Source: Polaribacter haliotis (GTDB lineage: Bacteria; Bacteroidota; Bacteroidia; Flavobacteriales; Flavobacteriaceae). Taken from it: a stretch of 64,000 nt of DNA. The first letter of the stretch is position 1. Each line of letters opens with the position of its first letter. The stretch is from positions 2,738,001 to 2,802,000 of the forward strand of contig NZ_CP061813.1 of the NCBI RefSeq assembly GCF_014784055.1. Reading direction: 5' to 3'. The position numbers and the translations under genes were made by a program. Positions 33,981 to 41,618 of this stretch are shown one piece after another. The notes under the pieces were generated by a model. The model had not been told where the DNA came from. It ran no database searches and saw nothing but the letters and a program-made list of their open reading frames with translations.

Positions 33981-34847
33981 TTACAGTACGTTTAAAATCT
34001 GTTCTTTAATTTGCTCCAATTCATTTTTCATTTGAATTACTGCTTTTTGCATTGGTGCAAAATTGGCTTTGGAACCAGTTGTGTTAATTTCACGTCCCAT
34101 TTCTTGAACAATAAAACCTAATTTTTTTCCATTAGAATCTTCAGAAGCCAAAGTTTGTAAGAAATAATCTAAATGATTTGCCAAACGAACTTTCTCTTCA
34201 TTAATATCTAATTTCTCTAAATAATAAATTAATTCTTGCTCAAAACGATTCTCATCAGTATCTACTTTTAAATCGTCGATTGCCTTTTTTAAACGCGTTT
34301 TTACATTTTCTACTCTATCTCCATCCAAAGCTTTTACTTCCTCTAAATACGTTCTAATATTTGTAATTCTTTCTTTAAAATCTATCTCTAAAGAAGCAGC
34401 TTCATCAATTCTATATTGTACAATTTCTTTAATGGCAATATCTATATGTTCGTTGATGATATTCCATTCGTTTTCATCTAATTCCTCACGTTCTGTTTTT
34501 AATGCATCTGGCATTCTAACAGCCATTTTCAGTAATTCAACATCATCCGAACTTCCTGTTTGTACAACATTTCTTAATTGTTGCATGTATTGTTGTATAA
34601 CCCCATTATTTAAAACGGTTGAAGTTTCATCTGCAGTCATTTCAACGAAAATAGAAAAATCTACTTTTCCACGAACTAATGCACTAGCCAGTTTTTTACG
34701 AACATTTAATTCTTGTTCTTTGTAATAAGAGGGAATTCGAACGTTTAAGTCGAGGTTTTTACTGTTTAAAGATTTAATTTCTATCGTTACTTTTTTGGTA
34801 GGCAATTGTAAAACTGCTTTTCCATAACCAGTCATAGATTGAATCAT
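33981..34847 (-). CDS. YicC-family endoribonuclease
   Basis: About 288 residues from ATG 34847 (IQSMTGYGKAVL, the conserved N-terminus). A TTG at 34874 would add nine residues but lies inside the TATATTTGC promoter box, so it is not used. Further family signatures: SLNSKNLDLNVRIPSYYKEQ, RGKVDFSIFVE, the C-terminal DUF1732 part LANHLDYFLQTLASEDSNGK with LGFIVQEMGREINTTGSKAN. YicC proteins are RNases linked to stationary phase and small RNA decay in Escherichia coli. It leads yicC-gmk-nadD. Confidence 0.92.
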   Translation of the reverse strand: MIQSMTGYGKAVLQLPTKKVTIEIKSLNSKNLDLNVRIPSYYKEQELNVRKKLASALVRGKVDFSIFVEMTADETSTVLNNGVIQQYMQQLRNVVQTGSSDDVELLKMAVRMPDALKTEREELDENEWNIINEHIDIAIKEIVQYRIDEAASLEIDFKERITNIRTYLEEVKALDGDRVENVKTRLKKAIDDLKVDTDENRFEQELIYYLEKLDINEEKVRLANHLDYFLQTLASEDSNGKKLGFIVQEMGREINTTGSKANFAPMQKAVIQMKNELEQIKEQILNVL

Positions 34848-34870
34848 AAATTCGTCATTTTTAATAAGTT

Positions 34871-34879
34871 GCAAATATA
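34871..34879 (-). promoter_or_regulatory. -7 box (TATATTTGC) of yicC-gmk-nadD
   Basis: TAnnTTTGC on the minus strand, 24 bp before the ATG at 34847. It decides the yicC start because a rival TTG lies inside it. Confidence 0.6.
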
Positions 34880-34947
34880 GTTTTAATAATGTTTTTTTGA
34901 GCTATTATTGAAGTAAAATACAAAATAGACTCGTTAAATTTTATTGT

Positions 34948-35078
34948 CACGAATTCACGAATTTTGTGTTCTTTTTAAAAACAATCAACATGTTTTCAGT
35001 ATTAATTCGTGAATTTGTGGCATTCTTCATCAAAATCAATAGAAATCCATTTGAATTATTTCGTTAATTCGTGGCATT
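34948..35078. repeat. Repeats of the AATTCGTG(AATT)/GTGGCATT family
   Basis: Within the 240 bp between yicC and the EamA gene: TCACGAATTCACGAATTTTG (34948-34967), AATTCGTGAATTTGTGGCAT (about 35003-35022) and TTAATTCGTGGCATTTTTTC (about 35064-35083). The last two share GTGGCATT...TCATCAAAAT. A further copy, GAATTCACGAATTTTA, is at 39325-39340. No gene is seen here. Confidence 0.6.
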
Positions 35079-35119
35079 TTTTCATCAAAATTAATTCGTA
35101 TTTTTAATGAAATTGGTGC

Positions 35120-36007
35120 CTATTTATTCACCTGTTTCGTCACCAAATAAACCCCAAAAAAGATTAGTAAAGTAGCACAAATTTTAACTAAATTTAAAGA
35201 ATCGCTACCAACAATTAAGGCATAAATAGAAGCAATTACAGGTTGTAAATAGATAAAAACACTTACTGTTGTAGGTTTTAATTTAGATAAACCATACAAG
35301 TTGAAAAGATAAGTTACACAAGTCGTAAAGACGACCACAAAACCAATATTCCAATAAATATTAGTCGGAATTGCCTCCCAAACAATTTCCGAAAATTCCC
35401 AATAACCAACAGGAATTATAAAAATAAGTCCGAATAAATACAACCATTTTACAAAAACCAGAGGATGGTATTTTTTGATTAGATTTTTCGCTAAAACCAA
35501 GTACAAACCATAAGAAGAAGCATTTACAAAAACCAAGAAATTACCAAGATTATTATTTGTTGCAGTTCCGTTTGAAGAATTTCCATAAGTTATTAATAAA
35601 ATAGTACCAATTAAACCAACAAAAACGCCTATAATTCTTTGTTTTCCAATCGCTTTTCTAATAAGAATACTCGAAAAAATTAACACCATAATTGGTGAGG
35701 TTACCATCATTACAGAAGCACTAATTGGCGTTGTTAAACTTAAACCTTTAAAAAAAGAGAGCATATTTAAACCAACTCCAAAAAAGGAAGCCAAAAGAAT
35801 TTTTTTGTAATCTTCTTTTTCAATTTTTTGAGATTTTATAAATAAACCTAAAATCCAAAAAATGGTAGTTGCACCCACAACTCTAATAAATATAAAGCCA
35901 TAAGGTTTTATGTAGGTTGGCATAACGTCTTTTGCAATCGTATAATTTACTCCGTAAATTAAAGTGGCAATACTAACTGCAATTATTGCTAAAACTCTTT
36001 TATTCAT
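35120..36007 (-). CDS. EamA/DMT-family membrane transporter
   Basis: 295 residues with ten hydrophobic helices arranged as two EamA repeats (first half to about 140: VNYTIAKDVMPTYIKPYGFI, FIRVVGATTIFWIL, SASVMMVTSPIMVLIFSSIL; second half: FVNASSYGLYLVLAKNLIKK and LKPTTVSVFIYLQPVIASIY with ALIVGSDSL). Family members export amino acids, nucleosides or other metabolites; the substrate is unknown. Stands alone between two gene blocks on the minus strand. Confidence 0.88.
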   Translation of the reverse strand: MNKRVLAIIAVSIATLIYGVNYTIAKDVMPTYIKPYGFIFIRVVGATTIFWILGLFIKSQKIEKEDYKKILLASFFGVGLNMLSFFKGLSLTTPISASVMMVTSPIMVLIFSSILIRKAIGKQRIIGVFVGLIGTILLITYGNSSNGTATNNNLGNFLVFVNASSYGLYLVLAKNLIKKYHPLVFVKWLYLFGLIFIIPVGYWEFSEIVWEAIPTNIYWNIGFVVVFTTCVTYLFNLYGLSKLKPTTVSVFIYLQPVIASIYALIVGSDSLNLVKICATLLIFFGVYLVTKQVNK

Positions 36008-36066
36008 AATAAATTATGTTGCAAAAATGAAGCTACAAAGTTGAGGATATTTTTATAATAAGGCAC

Positions 36067-36101
36067 AAAAAAAGAGCTTCAAAATAAATTGAAACTCTTT
36101 T
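36067..36101 (-). terminator. Terminator of the LysM/BON gene
   Basis: On the minus strand a 13-bp stem AAAAGAGTTTCAA with complement (one G-U) and a 6-nt loop, followed by seven T's. It lies 52 bp after the stop. Confidence 0.75.
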
Positions 36102-36152
36102 ATGAAAAGTTGGTTGACTTTTGGTTGAATTTTTATTTATACCAAAATAGTA

Positions 36153-36623
36153 TTAGTCTACTAATGGCGGAATTCTTAAAACCTGACCTGGATAAATTTT
36201 ATCTGGGTGAGATAACATTGGTTTGTTTGCTTCAAAAATAACAGGATATTTCATTGCATTTCCATAATAATTTTTTGCAATTTTACCTAAAGTATCTCCA
36301 CTTACTACAGTATGGAATTGTGCCATATCTGCTTCTTCAATAACTTCTACTTCTGCAACAGACATATTATCTTCTACAGATGCAACTCCATTAGTGTTTC
36401 CTACAACTAGAACAACTTTTTCTTTAGTTGCAAGATCTGCAGCTTCTCCCCAAAGTTTTACAGCATCATCATCTACTTCAATAGATAAATCTTTTACCTC
36501 TAATTCTAAGGCTGTAATTGCATTTCTTAATTGACCAGATTTTTCTGCATTTTCTTCTTCTGTTGTTTTACCAATACCGAAAACTTTTGCTCCAGCATTT
36601 TTGATAAATGAAAAAATTCCCAT
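36153..36623 (-). CDS. BON-LysM protein (Kbp/YgaU-like)
   Basis: 156 residues, no signal peptide. A BON domain at about 25-92 (LRNAITALELEVKDLSIEVD, DDAVKLWGEAADLATKEKVV, VASVEDNMSV) is followed by a LysM domain at about 103-154 (FHTVVSGDTLGKIAKNYYGN with LSHPDKIYPGQVLRIPP). Kbp of Escherichia coli has the same order and binds potassium in the cytoplasm; the same build here suggests a similar role. Own transcription unit with a terminator. Confidence 0.88.
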   Translation of the reverse strand: MGIFSFIKNAGAKVFGIGKTTEEENAEKSGQLRNAITALELEVKDLSIEVDDDAVKLWGEAADLATKEKVVLVVGNTNGVASVEDNMSVAEVEVIEEADMAQFHTVVSGDTLGKIAKNYYGNAMKYPVIFEANKPMLSHPDKIYPGQVLRIPPLVD

Positions 36624-36773
36624 TTTTTAAACTTTTTTAATTGTTAATATTCATTTTAATAAGTTACAATATACATTTTTTTATGATGAAAAAAAGAATT
36701 CTGTTTATTTTAAGGTACTATTTATTGTGAAGCTATAATTTCATCAACATAAAAAATATGATTTTCTTTTTCG

Positions 36774-36781
36774 TAATTTTG
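36774..36781 (+). promoter_or_regulatory. -7 box (TAATTTTG) of upp
   Basis: TAnnTTTG match 17 bp before the ATG. Confidence 0.5.
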
Positions 36782-36798
36782 TTAGAAACACACTACAA

Positions 36799-37452
36799 AT
36801 GAAAATATATCATATTGCTGAAAATAATTCGATTCTAAATAAATTTATTGCAGAAATTAGAGATGTTAAAATTCAGAAAGATTCGCTTCGATTTCGAAGA
36901 AATATCGAAAGAATTGGAGAAATTTTAGGGTATGAATTAAGTAAAAATCTTTCGTATTCAGGAGTTTATGTAGAAACTCCTTTAGGGAAGAAAAAAATGC
37001 AATTGTCTTATAATGATGTTGTTTTGTGTTCCATTTTAAGAGCAGGTTTGCCTTTACACCAAGGTTTATTAAATTATTTCGATGATGCTGAAAATGCTTT
37101 TATTTCTGCATACAGGCATCATCCTAAAAATAATAGTGAATTCGAAATTATTGTCGAATATTTTGCTTCGCCATCAATAAACAATAAAACTTTGTTATTG
37201 GCAGATCCAATGTTAGCAACTGGACAAAGTTTGGTTGCAGTTTACGAAGCAATTAAAAAATATGGAACACCAAAAGAAATTCATATTGTTTCTGTAATTG
37301 GTTCTAAAGAAGGTGTCGATTTTGTTGAAAATAATTTCCCAGAAAACACAAAATTATGGATTGCTACCATAGACGATAAATTAAATAACAAGGGATACAT
37401 TGTTCCAGGTTTGGGAGATGCTGGAGATTTGGCTTATGGAACGAAATTATAA
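36799..37452 (+). CDS. upp: Uracil phosphoribosyltransferase
   Basis: 217 residues. It makes UMP from uracil and PRPP. Seen: RNIERIGEILGYELSKNLSY, LCSILRAGLPLHQGLLNYF, the PRPP loop LLADPMLATGQSLVAVYEAI and the C-terminal uracil-binding part KLNNKGYIVPGLGDAGDLAY (GLGDAGDR in relatives). The end overlaps the convergent membrane-protein gene by 6 bp. Confidence 0.95.
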   Translation: MKIYHIAENNSILNKFIAEIRDVKIQKDSLRFRRNIERIGEILGYELSKNLSYSGVYVETPLGKKKMQLSYNDVVLCSILRAGLPLHQGLLNYFDDAENAFISAYRHHPKNNSEFEIIVEYFASPSINNKTLLLADPMLATGQSLVAVYEAIKKYGTPKEIHIVSVIGSKEGVDFVENNFPENTKLWIATIDDKLNNKGYIVPGLGDAGDLAYGTKL

Positions 37453-38373
37453 TATAGTATACAAGACAGCACTAATTAGCATTAAATAAAAAACAGCATT
37501 CTTAATCAAATCATTTTTTACCATTTCAATTCCATTTGCTACAATTATAGATGCTGGAAAAATTAGAAAAAGAAATTCCACACCTGTTTTTTCAGGAATT
37601 AAAAGCACAAAAAAGATGGAAATAAGTATGTGGAATGTTAAAATAATCCAATTTTTTTTGAAAGAATTATTTACAGAAAGTGCTTTCGGTGTTTTTAAAA
37701 AATAAGCAATAAAAGTAAGTGTAATAATAGCAATTACAATCCAATAAAAATTATTTTCGGTATAAAAAGAAATCTCATTAAATTGATTAAATATGAAGAG
37801 ATTTGTAAAAATTGAAACTTCATTAACCCACAAAGAATACGCATAATAAATAATTAAAGGAGCAGAAAAACCAACAATTGGCGCAAATAAAGTATGAATC
37901 GTTATTTTATGATGCACATAAGTTGCCACGTAAATTAGCAAAGCAAACATTGCAGAAAAGGGTTCAATAAAGAATAAAATGGCGAGCCAAAAACCGCTAT
38001 CGAACAATTTTTGAAGTACTTTTTTAGGAGATTTTAAACTGTAAATTTTTCTTAGGAAAAGAATATAGATAAGTAATAAAAAAAGTACTTTAAAAGAAAA
38101 TAATTTGATGATAAAATAGCTCAAAAACACTGCAAAAATAAAGAAAGCGTAGCTGTTATCGTGTGTTAAATTGTTTTTTGAAATTACAAAATTGTAAAAG
38201 AAAAAAATGAGTAGAAAAAGTGATAAAAACCCAAAACTTTCTAGTAAAATAGTAAACGTAAAACCTTCAGAAGCATAAACTGTAATAACATCAAATAAGA
38301 AGATGCAAAAGAACAGTGTTAAAAGCACAATAAAATTGATTGGTTTAGATTTGCTTAAAAAATTGGCTAGCAT
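37447..38373 (-). CDS. Polytopic membrane protein (probably DUF6427 family)
   Basis: 308 residues with about nine hydrophobic helices. Motifs: FLSKSKPINFIVLLTLF at the start, FWLAILFFIEPFSAMFALLI and a loop with IFTNLFIFNQFNEIS. It matches, from memory, membrane proteins that accompany upp and trmB in Flavobacteriaceae. Function unknown. It is convergent with upp (6-bp overlap) and divergent from the small DUF6341-like gene. Confidence 0.7.
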   Translation of the reverse strand: MLANFLSKSKPINFIVLLTLFFCIFLFDVITVYASEGFTFTILLESFGFLSLFLLIFFFYNFVISKNNLTHDNSYAFFIFAVFLSYFIIKLFSFKVLFLLLIYILFLRKIYSLKSPKKVLQKLFDSGFWLAILFFIEPFSAMFALLIYVATYVHHKITIHTLFAPIVGFSAPLIIYYAYSLWVNEVSIFTNLFIFNQFNEISFYTENNFYWIVIAIITLTFIAYFLKTPKALSVNNSFKKNWIILTFHILISIFFVLLIPEKTGVEFLFLIFPASIIVANGIEMVKNDLIKNAVFYLMLISAVLYTIL

Positions 38374-38385
38374 CGTTTCTTTTGT

Positions 38386-38394
38386 TATTTTTGC
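38386..38394 (+). promoter_or_regulatory. -7 box (TATTTTTGC) for the small membrane protein and trmB
   Basis: TAnnTTTGC match 21 bp before the ATG, in the 41-bp gap between divergent genes. Confidence 0.5.
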
Positions 38395-38414
38395 AGTGTA
38401 AAGATAATTAAGTT

Positions 38415-38636
38415 ATGATAGCAAGCAATATTTTTAGATGGATTGGTAGTTTATTTACAGATCTTTTATTTATCCCTTTTAATTGGTTACGCACAAGTGT
38501 AGCACATGCAGATTTTGGATGGTGGATTTCTAACACAGTAAACTGGTTATTTCTATTAGTTTTATTAGTTCTTTTTGCATATTGGATGAAAGAATCTAAG
38601 CGATTTGTAAGAGAGGGAACAGAAGACAGAGCTTAA
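38415..38636 (+). CDS. Small membrane protein (probably DUF6341 family)
   Basis: 73 residues. An amphipathic first half (FRWIGSLFTDLLFIPFNWLR) is followed by one TM helix (NTVNWLFLLVLLVLFAYWM) and a charged tail (KESKRFVREGTEDRA). I recall such proteins next to upp, the polytopic protein and trmB in this family. Function unknown. It is 9 bp before the trmB start. Confidence 0.7.
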   Translation: MIASNIFRWIGSLFTDLLFIPFNWLRTSVAHADFGWWISNTVNWLFLLVLLVLFAYWMKESKRFVREGTEDRA

Positions 38637-38645
38637 TTTTACACT

Positions 38646-39317
38646 TTGGGAAGCAAAAACAAACTAAAACGTTTCAAAGAAAATGAAACGTTCAAAAATG
38701 TCATTCAGCCAACAAGAGAAGAAGTTGTAACCGACTTTTCTCACAAAGGTAAATGGCATTCTTTTTTTGGAAACGAGAATCCGATTATTGTTGAATTGGG
38801 TTGTGGAAAAGGCGAATATACAATCGCTTTGGCTAGAAAAAATCCGAATAAAAATTATATTGGAATCGATATAAAAGGTGCTCGTTTTTGGAGAGGTGCA
38901 AAAACTGCAATCGAAGAAAATTTACCAAATGTTGCGTTTGTAAGAACACAAATTGAGTTGGTAGATTTTATTTTTGCAGAAAACGAAGTTTCTGAAATTT
39001 GGATTACGTTCCCAGATCCACAAATAAAATACAAGCGTACAAAACACAGAATGACAAATTCTGAGTTCCTGAAGAAATACCATCATATTTTAAACGAAAA
39101 TGGAATAATGAACCTAAAAACCGACAGCGAATTTATGCACGGTTACACTTTAGGTTTATTGCATGGAGAAGGTCACGAAATTTTGAATGCAAACCACAAT
39201 GTTTATAAAAACGAAGGTTCTCCAAAAGAAGTAATGGAAACACAAACTTTTTATGAGAATCAATATTTAGCAGTAAACAAACCTATTACTTATATTCAAT
39301 TTAGATTGAAATATTAG
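38646..39317 (+). CDS. trmB: tRNA (guanine-N7-)-methyltransferase
   Basis: 223 residues from a TTG start (the encoded MGSKNKLKRFKENETF is the conserved N-terminus, and no ATG fits). It methylates G46 of tRNAs with SAM. Seen: IVELGCGKGEYTIALARKNP (SAM motif I), YIGIDIKGARFWRGAKTA, FVRTQIELVDFIFAENEVSE, and ITFPDPQIKYKRTKHRM, which covers the family's catalytic (W/T)FPDP...KxRHxKRR region. Nine bp after the small membrane gene. Confidence 0.94.
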   Translation: MGSKNKLKRFKENETFKNVIQPTREEVVTDFSHKGKWHSFFGNENPIIVELGCGKGEYTIALARKNPNKNYIGIDIKGARFWRGAKTAIEENLPNVAFVRTQIELVDFIFAENEVSEIWITFPDPQIKYKRTKHRMTNSEFLKKYHHILNENGIMNLKTDSEFMHGYTLGLLHGEGHEILNANHNVYKNEGSPKEVMETQTFYENQYLAVNKPITYIQFRLKY

Positions 39318-39324
39318 GTTTTAT

Positions 39325-39340
39325 GAATTCACGAATTTTA
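39325..39340. repeat. Copy of the GAATTCACGAATTTT intergenic repeat
   Basis: GAATTCACGAATTTTA also occurs at 34950-34965. It lies 7 bp after the trmB stop. Confidence 0.5.
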
Positions 39341-39350
39341 TAATATAAAT

Positions 39351-39385
39351 AAACTCCGAAAGAGTTTTAAACCCTTTTGGGGTTT
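39351..39385 (+). terminator. Two adjacent hairpins after trmB
   Basis: AAACTC/GAGTTT (39351-39367) and AAACCC/GGGTTT (39369-39385). The second is followed by an AT-rich but not T-only stretch, so termination is only moderately likely. Confidence 0.45.
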
Positions 39386-39424
39386 ATTATTAAAATTCTA
39401 TCCAAGATTTCCTATCTTTCAAAA

Positions 39425-39757
39425 GTGAAAAAATCTGATAATTTTTTTGATAAAGTATATAATGTTACTCGCTTAATTCCACATGGAAAAGTAACAAGTT
39501 ATGGAGCAATTGCAACATATTTAGGTGCAGCAAAATCTGCAAGAATGGTAGGTTGGGCAATGAATAAAGCACATAATTTAGAAGATGTTCCTGCACATAG
39601 AGTTGTTAATCGAAAAGGATTATTAACAGGAAAACATCATTTCGATGGCACAAACTTAATGCAACAACTATTAGAAAGTGAAGGAATTGTGGTTGTTGAT
39701 AATCAAATTCAAGATTTAGAAACTGTTTTTTGGAATCCAATGGAAGAGTTATCCTAA
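39425..39757 (+). CDS. Alkyltransferase-like (ATL) protein of the MGMT family, without catalytic Cys
   Basis: About 110 residues from the GTG at 39425; a TTG at 39377 would add 16 residues but that stretch lies in the hairpin region and looks unlike the family. Seen: FFDKVYNVTRLIPHGKVTSY with GAIATYLGAAKSARMVGWAM (the helix-turn-helix with the Arg finger), then VPAHRVVNRKGLLTGKHHF. The active-site PCHR of alkylguanine transferases is PAHR here, so the protein cannot take up an alkyl group. ATL proteins instead bind O6-alkylguanine and hand the lesion to nucleotide excision repair. Confidence 0.88.
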   Translation: MKKSDNFFDKVYNVTRLIPHGKVTSYGAIATYLGAAKSARMVGWAMNKAHNLEDVPAHRVVNRKGLLTGKHHFDGTNLMQQLLESEGIVVVDNQIQDLETVFWNPMEELS

Positions 39758-40001
39758 AACCTCAACTATTATTACTCAGAGTTTAACAAAAAATCACAAA
39801 TATAGGCTATGTTTTCTATGTTCCTATGTGGTAAAAAGAAACAGTAATTATTCAAAATAACCAACTTCAACTTATAAAACCTTTGCGATTCTGTGTTTTT
39901 GTTAGAAATAAAATACTTCAAAAGAAAAAACTATATCATTTCCACTTATCAATCTATAAATTTTCACAATCCACAAGCTTTCTTTTTTAAACAGTTAAGC
40001 G
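39758..40001. other. Non-coding spacer with low-complexity repeat words
   Basis: No gene is seen. The words CTATGTTTTCTATGTTCCTA (39808-39827) and CCTTTGCGATTCTGTGTTTT (39880-39899) resemble short dispersed words that I recall from Flavobacteriaceae spacers. The mrp promoter follows. Confidence 0.35.
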
Positions 40002-40009
40002 TATCTTTG
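40002..40009 (+). promoter_or_regulatory. -7 box (TATCTTTG) of mrp-nifU
   Basis: TAnnTTTG match 26 bp before the GTG start. Confidence 0.55.
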
Positions 40010-40035
40010 TAATCAAGATTAAATAAAAATAAGAC

Positions 40036-41181
40036 GTGAGTTTTAACAAACAAAATATACAACAAGCATTAGAAACCATTACTGCTCCTGGAGAAGGAAA
40101 GAGTTTGGTGGAAAATAACAACTTAAAAAACATCGTAATTTTTGGTAACGAAGTAATTGTAGAAATTACAATTAGCAATCCAACATTACAGGCAAAAAAG
40201 AAAGTTGAATCAGAAATTACAAAAGCAATTAAAAGCAATGTTTCTGAAGATATAGACGTAAAAGTGAATGTAACTGTAGAAAAACCAGTTGCAAAAGAAA
40301 ATTCAAATCCGAATCAAATTCGTGGTAAAGAAATTCCAAATATTAAAAACATTATTGCAATTGCATCTGGAAAAGGAGGAGTTGGTAAATCTACAATTAC
40401 AGCAAACACAGCTATTTCTTTAGCAAAAATGGGCTTTAATGTTGGTGTTTTAGATGCAGATGTTTATGGACCATCGCAACATATTATGTTCGATGTAGAA
40501 AAAGCAAAACCACTTTCTGTAAAAGTAGATGGAAGATCTAAAATGAAACCAATCGAAAATTACGGAGTAAAATTATTGTCTTTAGGGTTTTTTACAGATC
40601 CAAACCAAGCAGTAATTTGGCGTGGACCAATGGCATCAAAAGCGTTAAATCAACTTATTTTCGATGGAGCTTGGGGCGAATTAGATTTCCTTTTAATCGA
40701 TTTACCACCAGGAACAGGAGATGTACATTTATCAATCGTACAAGCTTTACCAATAAATGGAGCAGTTGTAGTTAGTACACCACAAAACATTGCGTTGGCA
40801 GATGCTAAAAAAGGAGTTGCCATGTTCCAACAAGAAAACATTAACGTTCCCGTTTTAGGAATCGTAGAAAATATGGCATATTTTACACCAGAAGAATTGC
40901 CAGATAATAAGTATTATATCTTTGGAAAAGATGGTGCAAAAAACTTGGCAGAAGATATTAAAACCCAGTTTTTAGGCGAAATCCCTTTAGTACAAAGTAT
41001 TCGTGAATCTGGCGATGTTGGGCATCCAGTAGCATTACAAAATGGAACCGTTTTAGAAGAAGCTTTCAATAACATTACCAAAGAAATGGTTGCTCAATTA
41101 TTAAAAAGAAACGAGAATTTACCACCAACAGAAGTGGTAAGAATTACAACAATGAGTGGTTGTAGTTCAGTAAAAAAATAA
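40036..41181 (+). CDS. Mrp/ApbC-type P-loop ATPase, Fe-S cluster carrier family, with one Cys only
   Basis: 381 residues, GTG start fixed by the promoter and by the conserved N-terminus. An N-terminal MIP18/DUF59 domain (1-95; ALETITAPGEGKSLVENNNL) is followed by the ATPase: deviant Walker A IASGKGGVGKSTITANTA, DADVYGPSQHIM, WRGPMASKAL, LLIDLPPGTGDVHL, VSTPQNIALADA. Where relatives have ENMSYF..CPxC with the two cluster-holding cysteines, this has ENMAYFTPEELPDNKYYIFG, and the only Cys in the protein is Cys376 near the end. It lies 3 bp before a NifU-like scaffold, which supports a role in Fe-S delivery, but cluster binding must differ from ApbC. Confidence 0.9.
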   Translation: MSFNKQNIQQALETITAPGEGKSLVENNNLKNIVIFGNEVIVEITISNPTLQAKKKVESEITKAIKSNVSEDIDVKVNVTVEKPVAKENSNPNQIRGKEIPNIKNIIAIASGKGGVGKSTITANTAISLAKMGFNVGVLDADVYGPSQHIMFDVEKAKPLSVKVDGRSKMKPIENYGVKLLSLGFFTDPNQAVIWRGPMASKALNQLIFDGAWGELDFLLIDLPPGTGDVHLSIVQALPINGAVVVSTPQNIALADAKKGVAMFQQENINVPVLGIVENMAYFTPEELPDNKYYIFGKDGAKNLAEDIKTQFLGEIPLVQSIRESGDVGHPVALQNGTVLEEAFNNITKEMVAQLLKRNENLPPTEVVRITTMSGCSSVKK

Positions 41182-41184
41182 ATT

Positions 41185-41421
41185 ATGACAGCAGAAGAAA
41201 CATTAAGTAATGTAGAAAAAGCGTTAGATGAAATCCGCCCGTTTTTAATGAGCGATGGAGGAAACATCAAATTACTTTCAATCGAAGATTCTATTGTAAA
41301 AGTACAATTAGAAGGCGCTTGCACAGGTTGTTCAGTAAATCAAATGACGCTAAAAAACGGAGTAGAAGCAACCATTAAAAAGTACGCTCCACAAATAGAA
41401 GAAGTTATAAACGTTGCCTAA
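41185..41421 (+). CDS. NifU-like C-terminal domain Fe-S scaffold
   Basis: 78 residues: a single NifU/NFU domain with the cluster motif GACTGCSVNQMTLKNG (CxxC). It carries a [4Fe-4S] cluster as a dimer and transfers it to target proteins. Three bp behind the Mrp gene and closed by a hairpin with T's. Confidence 0.93.
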   Translation: MTAEETLSNVEKALDEIRPFLMSDGGNIKLLSIEDSIVKVQLEGACTGCSVNQMTLKNGVEATIKKYAPQIEEVINVA

Positions 41422-41441
41422 ACTGATAAAAATCAGTTTTT
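41420..41441 (+). terminator. Terminator of mrp-nifU
   Basis: AACTGAT (41421-41427) and complement (41432-41438) with a 4-nt loop and a short T-run. The stem uses the last base of the stop codon region. Confidence 0.6.
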
Positions 41442-41461
41442 AGATAAGTTTAATATTATAA

Positions 41462-41563
41462 TTTTGGGCGTTCCCTAAAAAGGTCGGGCTTTCACTACTC
41501 GCTTTTTTTAAGAAAAATAAAAAAGAGCTCAAACAAGCCGTTCAATCCCTAACGCGCTCATCA
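41462..41563. repeat. Dispersed intergenic element (GGGCGTT ... GGTCGGGCTTTC type)
   Basis: The segment runs from TTTTGGGCGTTCCC through AGGTCGGGCTTTCACTACTC to CCGTTCAATCCCTAACGCG. Elements with these blocks in the same order recur between genes in many Flavobacteriaceae, as far as I recall; it has no frame of its own. Only one copy is in this window. Confidence 0.45.
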
Positions 41564-41570
41564 ACATAAA

Positions 41571-41604
41571 AAAACCTCATAAGAATAAAATCTTGTGAGG
41601 TTTT
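41571..41604 (+). terminator. Hairpin 15 bp before the FNR start
   Basis: 14-bp stem (one G-T) at 41571-41584 and 41591-41604, AAAACCTCATAAGA with TCTTGTGAGGTTTT. Only four T's follow. It ends upstream transcription or marks the 5' end of the ferredoxin reductase message. Confidence 0.55.
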
Positions 41605-41618
41605 AAAAAATAAAAGAA

